NCBI GenBank assembly: GCA_048173955.1
Contig: DBEYOB010000002.1
Span: 1-5,584, forward strand
Direction of reading: 5' to 3'
Length of the DNA stretch: 5,584 nt
Source: CAZUFB01 sp048173955
GTDB lineage: Bacteria; Actinomycetota; Coriobacteriia; Coriobacteriales; UMGS124
Shown here: one piece after another, positions 1 to 4,727 of the stretch
How positions within the stretch are numbered: position 1 is the stretch's first letter
Layout: the number at the start of each line of letters is the position of its first letter
Notes under the pieces: generated by a model
Told to the model about the DNA's origin: nothing
Database searches by the model: none
Seen by the model: only the letters and a program-made list of their open reading frames with translations
Translations under genes and position numbers: made by a program

Positions 1-449
1 CGGTAGGAGCAGCGGACGCCCGGGGCAACACGCGGACGCGACGGGGCGGGTCGAGCGGTCATTTTCGGCGCGAGTGCGTGTTCTGGGAGAAATGCCGGTC
101 AGAAAACCAGCGAGTGCGTGCTCCGCCGGGGGCGACTCCGGAGCCGCGGAAATCGCGCACCCCTCCTACCTGGCCCTTTACGTAGATGGCACGGGACCGG
201 GCGGCGCACGGCACCCGTTTTCGCATGCATTCGCTGGCGAAATGACCAACACTTTTCGGAAAACACGCACTCGGCGCCAGTTTGACCACCGCACAGCCGC
301 ACCTGGGCACGGCAGCACGCACTCGGCACCAGTTTGACCACCGGCGAGCGCGGAGGGCACGCGGCCTCCCCTCGAGCACGCACCCGGGGGCGGGTTTGCT
401 CCCATGACACGCAAAGCACCCCGGGCCGTCGCTCAACATCGCAAAGCTT
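1..449. other. Gene-free stretch carrying element A copy 1
   Basis: No frame here looks like a real protein. The frames that stay open are arginine/proline/alanine-rich readings of the repeat. Positions 1-56 are plain GC-rich sequence with two short GCGGACGC words. Positions 57-339 are element A copy 1. Positions 340-449 hold a small GGAGG/CCTCC hairpin (352-369, 8-nt loop) without a T tract. A degenerate extra half-unit (CACGCAC at 377-383, followed by TTTG at 395-398) lies next to it. Neither is a convincing terminator for the minus-strand gene ending at 450. Confidence 0.6.
57..339. repeat. Element A, copy 1: five-unit bipartite intergenic repeat
   Basis: The element is composed of 24-nt units of the form GGTCA-N10-GAGTGCGTG. 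Two lie on the plus strand (57-80, 97-120) and three on the minus strand (224-247, 264-287, 316-339). The minus unit at 224-247 is a variant ending GAATGCATG. Units 1 and 2, and units 3 and 4, are separated by exactly 16 nt, giving a 40-bp period. Units 4 and 5 start 52 bp apart. The first and second pairs face each other across a 103-bp core, forming imperfect 64-nt inverted arms. In the core, positions 166-204 are identical to copy 2, and so are positions 227-277 in the right arm. The two copies have the same orientation and about 1.2 kb between starts. No target-site duplication is visible. What it does is unknown: it could be a protein-binding array, a MITE-like element, or a structured RNA. 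Confidence 0.88.
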
Positions 450-1046
450 TCAATAAAACAGCTCGACATCCCCCGCAAGGAAATCTTCCAGGGAGCACGC
501 TCCGGCGGCCGCACCGCCCACGACGATTCTCTTTGTACCGGGATGGGTGCTCAGGAAGTCTGCCATGCCGCTCTGGCCGGCCTCGTGCCCGCCTTTGACC
601 TCAATCGCGGTCAGGACAGAGCCGTCCCGTATGACGAAGTCGACCTCCTTGCTCCCCTCGCGCCACCACATGACCTCGAACCCCTCGCACTCCGCCCGCG
701 CGACGAGGTACGCCCCGACCGCAGACTCGACCAAGTGACCGCGCAAGTCACTGCGGTCGAGGAAAGCGTCCCTACCCTTGTCGGACAGAGCAGTGAGAAG
801 CGCGGTGTCGTGCACCATGAGGCGGGGCGAGCTTCGGCGCTTCGTCAGCTCCTTGTCGGAGAACTTCGGAATCGCCGAGAGCATCCCCGCCTTCCCGAGA
901 AGGTCGAGGTAGTGCGCGATGGTCACGGTGTTCCCCTGGTCCTGGAGCTGGCCGAGCATCTTTGTGTACGAGAGCTCCTGTCCCGAACAAGCGCACCCGA
1001 GGCGGAACAGCGCGCGCATGAGCGCCGGCTTGCGCACCTCCGCCAT
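450..1046 (-). CDS. DUF4143 domain protein, truncated remnant of a COG1373-type AAA ATPase
   Basis: The 198-residue product matches, from memory of the family, the C-terminal half of AAA_14/DUF4143 ATPases, which are usually about 400 residues or more. A winged-helix-like part comes first (about residues 1-80, with SGQELSYTKMLGQLQ at 21-35 and HYLDLL at 45-50). Next is VESAVGAYL (106-114). A PD-(D/E)XK-like core follows, with WWREGSKEVDFVI at 127-139 and AIEVKGG at 147-153, so D136, E149 and K151 are the candidate catalytic-like residues. The N-terminal P-loop ATPase domain is absent. The same frame is open upstream to a TGA at 1134-1136. The residues just before the ATG read RVFEPTIARDVLE, which is also family-like, so ATG 1046 is probably an internal methionine of the ancestral gene. 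Upstream of it there is only a weak AGGGA (1057-1061). It may be a decaying pseudogene or an expressed stand-alone domain. The role of full-length relatives is poorly known. It lies between the two element A copies. Confidence 0.75.
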   Translation of the reverse strand: MAEVRKPALMRALFRLGCACSGQELSYTKMLGQLQDQGNTVTIAHYLDLLGKAGMLSAIPKFSDKELTKRRSSPRLMVHDTALLTALSDKGRDAFLDRSDLRGHLVESAVGAYLVARAECEGFEVMWWREGSKEVDFVIRDGSVLTAIEVKGGHEAGQSGMADFLSTHPGTKRIVVGGAAAGACSLEDFLAGDVELFY

Positions 1047-1091
1047 TTCGAGGACGTCCCTCGCGATGGTCGGCTCGAATACACGATATTG

Positions 1092-1127
1092 CTCATCGTA
1101 ACTAGTAATTTTACTAATTACGATGAG
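1092..1127. promoter_or_regulatory. AT-rich 36-bp dyad, operator-like, at the 5' edge of the DUF4143 remnant
   Basis: The left arm CTCATCGTAACTAGTAAT and the right arm TTTACTAATTACGATGAG are inverted copies with 16 of 18 positions complementary. The two mismatches are one inner base and the centre. The block is about 70% A+T in otherwise GC-rich DNA. It sits exactly where similarity to the ATPase family seems to stop, and it overlaps a possible -10 box reading leftward. It could be the operator of a transcription factor, the end of an inserted element that cut the gene, or both. The symmetry is directly visible; the function is inferred. Confidence 0.6.
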
Positions 1128-1137
1128 TGGAATTCAA
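1108..1137 (-). promoter_or_regulatory. Candidate sigma-70-type promoter toward the DUF4143 frame
   Basis: Reading the minus strand, TTGAAT (1137-1132) and TAAAAT (1113-1108) are separated by 18 nt. They match the -35 and -10 consensus at 4 and 5 of 6 positions. Transcription would start near 1101, about 55 nt before ATG 1046. The -10 box lies in the centre of the 1092-1127 dyad, so a protein bound there would block it. AT-rich DNA yields chance matches, so this is tentative. Confidence 0.35.
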
Positions 1138-1259
1138 CGACAGGCATGAGAAGGGGTTTGTGGAATCCCAACTGAGAAATCGGCCAAGGGCGACTCAGCC
1201 GAAGAAGGGCAAGGATTCTGGGACAGGTGCGGGTCGGCAGCATTGGAGCATTGGGGCCT

Positions 1260-1533
1260 GGTCATTTTCGGCGCGAGTGCGTGTTCTGGGAAAAGTGCCG
1301 GTCAGAAAACCAGCGAGTGCGTGCCCCGACGCCGGGGTTGCGGAAACCGCGCACCCTCTCTACCTGGCCCTTTACGTAGATGGCACGGGACCGGGCGGAG
1401 CGCGGTGCCCGTTTTCGCGTGCATTCGCTGGCGAAATGACCAACACTTTTCGGAAAACACGCACTCGGCGCTCGTTTGACCACCGGCCGGCCCCGCCCAA
1501 CCCCGCCGGCACGCACTCGGCACCAGCTTGACC
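1260..1533. repeat. Element A, copy 2: five-unit bipartite intergenic repeat
   Basis: The build is the same as in copy 1. Units GGTCA-N10-GAGTGCGTG are on the plus strand at 1260-1283 and 1300-1323. On the minus strand they are at 1418-1441 (variant, GAATGCACG), 1458-1481 and 1510-1533. The 16-nt gaps and the 52-bp step between the last two units are the same as in copy 1. The core between the inverted pairs is shorter (94 instead of 103 bp). Stretches 1360-1398 (39 bp) and 1421-1471 (51 bp) are identical to copy 1, whereas the DNA between these blocks has diverged. This shows which parts are conserved: the two words of each unit, the unit spacing, and the TTTACGTAGATGGCACGGG part of the core. 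The right end is 39 bp from the GC hairpin of the PH-domain operon. Confidence 0.88.
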
Positions 1534-1572
1534 ACCGGCCGGGCGCGCAAACCCCGCCCGGCCCCTCGGGCG

Positions 1573-1602
1573 CGCCGGGTCGGACGTGCGCCCGACCCGG
1601 CG
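1573..1602 (-). terminator. GC hairpin after the PH-domain operon, candidate terminator
   Basis: The inverted repeat CGCCGGGTCGG (1573-1583) / CCGACCCGGCG (1592-1602) forms a perfect 11-bp stem with an 8-nt loop. It begins 6 nt after the TAG stop at 1609-1611 on the minus strand. No T tract follows, so it is not a textbook intrinsic terminator. GC-rich hairpins without strong U runs are nevertheless common after genes in high-GC Gram-positives, and it could also stabilise the 3' end of the mRNA. Confidence 0.6.
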
Positions 1603-1608
1603 TCTCCC

Positions 1609-3519
1609 CTACGCCAGACCCGCCTCGCGCAGGGCCTCCTGCGCCTGCTCGGCGTTGTCGTAGTGGGGGCGCACCCACGCCATGATCTCCTCGACGACGG
1701 ACGCGGCGACGTCGCGCATCTTGGGATCGCCATCCTGCGAGGTGCAGGCGGTGCGCGTCGTCACGCTCGCCACGCCGGCACGCGCCTGGAACGGGGACAC
1801 GCTGCGCGTCAGCGACTGGAGCTTGGTGCGGGCAATGTAGGTCGTCGACCGCGAGACGCCTCCGTCGACCGTCGCGAGCGTCGGCCCGGATACACCGATC
1901 CGCCGGATGCGCCAGGCCAGCACGCGCACCACGAACATGAGCACGCAGCCCACGGCCGTCGACGCCCATGCAAACGCCGCCCCGGCCGACGCCGCGGCGG
2001 CAACCGTGGAGTCGGAGAATTCGGCCCATCCGACCAGCCAGGTCAGCACGCCGGACAACACCGCGAAGGACGCCGTCCAATACACCCCGCGCAGCAGCGT
2101 GCGGCGCAGCGCGGCACCGGGCAAGCGATGCAGCCCGAGCTCCTCCACCGGCACGGACACGACCGACGAGAACCCCGGGAGCACCTGCGCCACGAACGCG
2201 CCGGCCTCCGCGCGCGGGATGCAGGGGTGCACCACCACGCGCTCGCGGTTCGCGGCCTCCGAGGAGTCGGACCCTCCCACCGTGCTCACCGTGCGCACGG
2301 CCACCTGGACATAGCCCGCCGCGCGGCGCAGCGGCGACTGGTCGATGCTCACCGACTGCACGCGGTTCAGCTCGACGGCGCGCGTGGAGCGCGAGAGCAG
2401 GCCGCTCGACACCTCGATGCGCTCCCCGCGGCGGCGCAGCACGAAGCCTCCCCAGCGGATGTACGCCAAAATCGTCGAGACCACCCAGGTGACCACCGCC
2501 ATCGACACGAGTCCCATGGCGACGCCGGCCAGTGCAATCGGCAGGAACGCCGCCACCCCCATGACGGCGAGCTGCCCGGCGGCGCCGCCCAGGGCCCCGC
2601 CCACCGCGTCGCCCACAAGCTCGTAGATGTAGTCGCCGAAGATGTCGTCGGCAAACTGGAAGATGCCGACGGCGGCGAGGAACAGCGAGAGCAGCGCGGC
2701 GCCCGCGTTGAAGTCGGTCACCGCGGCGAGCACGTGCAGGCGGTTGGGAAGGCGCGTCTCGTAGGCGACGTCTCCCGCCGGGTCGCCGGCGGAAGTCCCC
2801 GCGTCTGCGGAAGGACCGACCTCGGACGGACGGGGCGCATCCGGGAGAGGCGAGCCCGACACAAAGGCGGGCGCCTCCAACGCGGAAACCGCCGCGCCGT
2901 CCGCCCGGACCGCCCGCTCCGCGGCGATGCCCTTCTCCACGACCACGCGCCGCGCGAACAGCGCGCGCTTGAGCGCCTCGGCGTCCTCGCGGCGCAGGTG
3001 CTTGACGGCGTTGCCCTCGCCGACCTCGCCGGCGCCCGTATCGACCTTGACGCTCACCAGGCCCAGGACGCGTTCGAGCACCGAGGCCGACAGGTCGACC
3101 GAGTGCACGCGCTGGTAGGGGATGCGGCGCTGCGAGCGCACGACGACGCCCGAGCGCAGGGCGAGCCCGTCTTCGACGAGCTCCCAGGTACGGGTGCGCC
3201 AGCTCACCACGGCAGCGACGAGCGCGACGACAATCGCGAGGACGATGGTGCCGACCGCAACCCACGCGTCCGCGCCGGGATCCTCGCCCCGGAACATGGA
3301 TGCAACCGCCGCGACAAGCGCCACGACGAGCGCGCCGAGCGCCTTGAGCGTGTCGAGCACGATGCCGCGCGGCGAACCGCGGTGCACGCCCGGAGCGACC
3401 TCGCCGACCTGGGCGACGTTGGCGTCGCCCCCGATGAACGCGACCCCCTCGATCACGTCGAGCGGGCTGCGGCCTTCCTCGCGCGGGTCGACGCCCGCCG
3501 CGTTCTTCTCGTCCGCCAT
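1609..3519 (-). CDS. YdbT-like membrane protein with three bacterial PH (bPH2/DUF304) domains
   Basis: This 636-residue integral membrane protein alternates hydrophobic segments and bPH2 domains. Helices lie near residues 57-76 and 87-106, followed by PH domain 1 (about 108-190; WELVEDGLALRSGVV, RRIPYQRVHSVDL). A charged, proline/alanine-rich linker (about 200-255) comes next. Helices near 263-287 and 318-352 precede PH domain 2 (about 355-447; RIEVSSGLLSRSTRAVEL, NRVQSVSI). Helices near 478-498 and 505-535 precede PH domain 3 (about 541-615; YIARTKLQSLTRSVSPFQ). This is the layout of the Bacillus YdbT family, though longer than I recall for Bacillus because of the linker and N-terminal tail. 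ATG 3519 is chosen because AGGAGG (3530-3535) lies 10 nt upstream and the PH similarity starts after it; a longer open frame further upstream only reads across the neighbouring gene. Only 2 nt separate it from the upstream stop, so translation is probably coupled. In Bacillus the YdbS/YdbT pair has been linked to bacteriocin resistance; that role here is only a possibility. Confidence 0.87.
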   Translation of the reverse strand: MADEKNAAGVDPREEGRSPLDVIEGVAFIGGDANVAQVGEVAPGVHRGSPRGIVLDTLKALGALVVALVAAVASMFRGEDPGADAWVAVGTIVLAIVVALVAAVVSWRTRTWELVEDGLALRSGVVVRSQRRIPYQRVHSVDLSASVLERVLGLVSVKVDTGAGEVGEGNAVKHLRREDAEALKRALFARRVVVEKGIAAERAVRADGAAVSALEAPAFVSGSPLPDAPRPSEVGPSADAGTSAGDPAGDVAYETRLPNRLHVLAAVTDFNAGAALLSLFLAAVGIFQFADDIFGDYIYELVGDAVGGALGGAAGQLAVMGVAAFLPIALAGVAMGLVSMAVVTWVVSTILAYIRWGGFVLRRRGERIEVSSGLLSRSTRAVELNRVQSVSIDQSPLRRAAGYVQVAVRTVSTVGGSDSSEAANRERVVVHPCIPRAEAGAFVAQVLPGFSSVVSVPVEELGLHRLPGAALRRTLLRGVYWTASFAVLSGVLTWLVGWAEFSDSTVAAAASAGAAFAWASTAVGCVLMFVVRVLAWRIRRIGVSGPTLATVDGGVSRSTTYIARTKLQSLTRSVSPFQARAGVASVTTRTACTSQDGDPKMRDVAASVVEEIMAWVRPHYDNAEQAQEALREAGLA

Positions 3520-3521
3520 GG

Positions 3522-3986
3522 TTACACGTCCTCCTGGGCGATGCGCGCCAGCACGGCCACCTGGTCGCGCAGGGCCTCGGCCTCGTCGGTGGCAAGGCCC
3601 GGGATCTCGAACGAGCTGCCCGCCGTGGTGACGGTGACCGACGCCAGGCCGTTCGCCTTGAGCACGGGGCCCTGCTTGGTCTCGACGTGCTGCACGCGCA
3701 CCATGGGGATGACCGAGGTCTTCACCACGACGAGGCCCGAGCGGATGAGCACGTCGGTCGTGGTGACCTCGTAGCGCCAGCGGCGGTAGCGCACTTGCGG
3801 GAGCACCAGCAGGCTCACCAGCTGCAGCGCGACGAGCACGGCGCACACGACAACGAGCCACAGGGGTCGATAGAATGCAAGGACCGCCGCGGCGATGACG
3901 GCGACGACCACCAGGGCGATGGCCTCGCTGATGCGCCAGACGCGCACCATGCGCCGGTCGAGCGACTTGGACGGTTCCGTACTCAT
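3522..3986 (-). CDS. YdbS-like membrane protein with one bacterial PH (bPH2/DUF304) domain
   Basis: The 154-residue protein has a short basic N-terminus, two adjacent transmembrane helices (about residues 20-38 and 42-62), and one bPH2 domain (about 66-149). The domain contains RYEVTTTDVLIRSGLVVVKT (71-90), then SVIPMVRVQHVETKQGP (91-107), ending in the helix EAEALRDQVAVLARIA (135-150). This is the usual form of YdbS, the small partner of YdbT, and it lies directly upstream of the YdbT-like gene with 2 nt between them. The two proteins very likely act together in the membrane with their PH domains in the cytoplasm. The start at 3986 is preferred over an ATG 15 nt upstream (4001) because AAGGAG (3991-3996) lies between the two. 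The 4-nt spacing is short, so the longer 159-aa form is not excluded. Confidence 0.87.
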   Translation of the reverse strand: MSTEPSKSLDRRMVRVWRISEAIALVVVAVIAAAVLAFYRPLWLVVVCAVLVALQLVSLLVLPQVRYRRWRYEVTTTDVLIRSGLVVVKTSVIPMVRVQHVETKQGPVLKANGLASVTVTTAGSSFEIPGLATDEAEALRDQVAVLARIAQEDV

Positions 3987-3990
3987 GGGA

Positions 3991-3996
3991 CTCCTT
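3991..3996 (-). promoter_or_regulatory. Ribosome binding site deciding the YdbS-like start
   Basis: AAGGAG on the minus strand precedes ATG 3986 by 4 nt and follows the alternative ATG at 4001. Nothing similar precedes 4001 (the DNA there is GC-rich without a GGAGG-like word). This favours the shorter protein, with the reservation that the spacing is at the low end. Confidence 0.6.
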
Positions 3997-4068
3997 CCCA
4001 TCGTGCCCGCCCGGTCGGCGGACGGGCAACGCCTTCAAACCGAAAAGCGAAAACGGCCACGCGCGGCC

Positions 4069-4114
4069 GGTTGCGGCGGCCGGGCGTCCAGCTGGTTGCG
4101 GCGGCCGGGCGTCC
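4069..4114. repeat. Tandem duplication of a 21-bp GC-rich word
   Basis: GGTTGCGGCGGCCGGGCGTCC occurs at 4069-4089 and again, without change, at 4094-4114. The period is 25 bp, with 4 bp (AGCT) between the copies. Perfect identity suggests a recent slippage or duplication. It lies about 80-130 bp upstream of the YdbS-like start, in or near its promoter or leader region. Confidence 0.85.
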
Positions 4115-4195
4115 GCAGGCGGATCGTCCGAGACAACCGGACGGCCGTGGGGTGGTCAGACGACCGCAAACGTCCCTAGGATACCAGGACGAGCA

Positions 4196-4205
4196 CCCCC
4201 CCCCC
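4196..4205. repeat. Run of ten C
   Basis: Ten consecutive C bases lie in the divergent intergenic region. A homopolymer of this length is prone to slippage in replication and to sequencing error. It is outside any gene, so any effect would be on promoter spacing or leader structure. Confidence 0.9.
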
Positions 4206-4262
4206 GCAACAAACGGAACCGATTGTATAAACAGCGCGTCAGCAGAGACGCCCAGGCGTGGC

Positions 4263-4346
4263 GGGCCGGGCGGGGCGCGCGGGCCGGGGGTGGGCCGGGC
4301 GGGGCAAAGCGGGACGCGCGGACCAACGGGGCGGGCCGGACGGGGC
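4263..4346. repeat. Three copies of a GC-rich 14-bp word
   Basis: GGGCCGGGCGGGGC occurs at 4263-4276 and 4292-4305, and with one change (A for G) at 4333-4346. Between them the DNA is almost pure G+C. The uneven steps (29 and 41 bp) argue against a simple tandem array. The third copy directly abuts a GTGCA box (4347-4351) next to element B. Confidence 0.7.
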
Positions 4347-4370
4347 GTGCACCTGAAAATGGCCCGATGC

Positions 4371-4531
4371 GTGCAGAACACCCTCGAGTGAACGCCATTT
4401 TGAGAGCCTGTCGAAGCAGGCGCCACTTAAAACTTACCAAATACGTAATTTGGTATTCTATATTGCTACTTTTCTGAACTTCCGACCGCATTTTGGCACA
4501 TTTTCGCCGTTCACTCGACAGCGATTTGCAC
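4371..4531. repeat. Element B: inverted pair of GTGCA-N10-GAGTGAACG units
   Basis: The plus-strand unit at 4371-4394 and the minus-strand unit at 4508-4531 both read GTGCA, ten variable bases, GAGTGAACG. The inverted TCGAGTGAACG words are 11/11 identical. They point toward each other across 113 bp that contain a 5-bp-stem hairpin (GCCTG/CAGGC, 4406-4421) and an AT-rich palindrome (4435-4455). A further GTGCA lies exactly 24 nt before the plus unit (4347-4351), but its second half does not match. The 5-10-9 geometry, and the C just before GAGTG, are shared with element A although the words differ. The element sits 200-360 bp upstream of the ABC ATPase start. Confidence 0.7.
4435..4455. promoter_or_regulatory. 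AT-rich perfect palindrome, operator-like
   Basis: TACCAAAT (4435-4442) and ATTTGGTA (4448-4455) are perfect inverted 8-bp arms around ACGTA. Size and symmetry fit the site of a dimeric repressor such as those of the TetR or MarR families. It lies in the middle of element B and about 165 bp upstream of the -10 box of the ABC operon, so it may instead belong to the element itself. No regulator gene is in the window. Confidence 0.45.
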
Positions 4532-4618
4532 CGATTCGCCGTCTCTTAGTGTTTTGATTTCTCGTCTCGCTCTACCTGCCTCCCCGGCCACTCCCCGGCG
4601 ATGCGGCACAGATGCGGC

Positions 4619-4624
4619 TATAAT
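4619..4624 (+). promoter_or_regulatory. -10 box of the ABC transporter operon
   Basis: TATAATT occurs in GC-rich DNA about 104 nt before the ATG at 4728, a full match to the -10 consensus. The region 16-18 nt upstream (about 4595-4602, CCGGCGAT) does not resemble TTGACA, and there is no TGN extension, so the promoter may be weak or need an activator. A start near 4631 would give a leader of about 97 nt, in which I see no recognisable riboswitch. Confidence 0.5.
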
Positions 4625-4727
4625 TACTCGAAGGTCGCACCATCGGGCCCGGCCGCACCGCACGCCCGGCAGCCGCGCCGCAAACCCGGCAATCGCATGA
4701 AACGCACCCGCAAGGAGGTCCGCCGGC

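Larger units (their letters stand above)
1047..1608. other. Gene-free stretch with dyad, element A copy 2 and hairpin
   Basis: No credible gene lies here. The stretch holds, in order, an AT-rich dyad with an overlapping minus-strand promoter candidate (1092-1137) and about 120 bp of unremarkable sequence (1138-1259). Element A copy 2 (1260-1533) and a GC hairpin just beyond the stop of the PH-domain gene (1573-1602) follow. A plus frame starting at 1127 stays open to 1531, but most of it is the repeat. Confidence 0.6.
3987..4727. other. Divergent intergenic region, 741 bp, repeat-rich
   Basis: This region separates the leftward PH-domain operon from the rightward ABC operon and holds no credible gene. 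It contains the 5' signals of both operons, a 21-bp tandem duplication (4069-4114), a ten-C run (4196-4205), a thrice-repeated GC-rich word (4263-4346), element B (4371-4531) with a central AT-rich palindrome, and a -10 box (4619-4624). A TACAAT on the minus strand (4222-4227) could be a -10 box for the PH-domain operon, but I see no -35 partner. Base composition swings from almost pure G+C (4258-4345) to AT-rich (4425-4470). Confidence 0.6.

Noticed and set aside
74..337. A plus frame across element A copy 1 and the parallel frame at 1127-1531 across copy 2, giving similar peptides (shared stretch ALYVDGTGPGGAR).
   Set aside because: The similarity follows from the DNA repeat itself. Differences between copies hit first and second codon positions as freely as third ones. 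The inverted unit structure explains conservation better, and no ribosome binding site precedes either start.
57..339. Element A as a CRISPR array.
   Set aside because: Units are on both strands, spacers are 16, 28 and about 100 nt, and the spacers themselves are conserved between copies, unlike CRISPR spacers.
57..339. Element A as an insertion sequence.
   Set aside because: It has no transposase frame, no target-site duplication at either copy, and no sharp terminal repeat beyond the internal units. A non-autonomous MITE-like origin is still possible.
543..1175. A 210-codon plus frame opposite the DUF4143 remnant.
   Set aside because: It is a shadow with no recognisable domain; the minus frame carries clear DUF4143 motifs.
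1262..3595. Very long minus frame (777 codons) and a long plus frame (1528-3774) over the PH-domain genes.
   Set aside because: Both are arginine/alanine/histidine-rich shadows caused by high GC. The overlapping frame at 1609-3519 has coherent membrane helices and three PH domains.
3520..4038. Extension of the YdbT-like frame upstream to an ATG at 4038.
   Set aside because: The extension overlaps the whole YdbS-like gene and gives low-complexity protein. AGGAGG directly before ATG 3519 marks the real start.
4406..4421. Hairpin GCCTG/CAGGC inside element B as a terminator.
   Set aside because: The stem is only 5 bp, no T tract follows, and no gene ends nearby.
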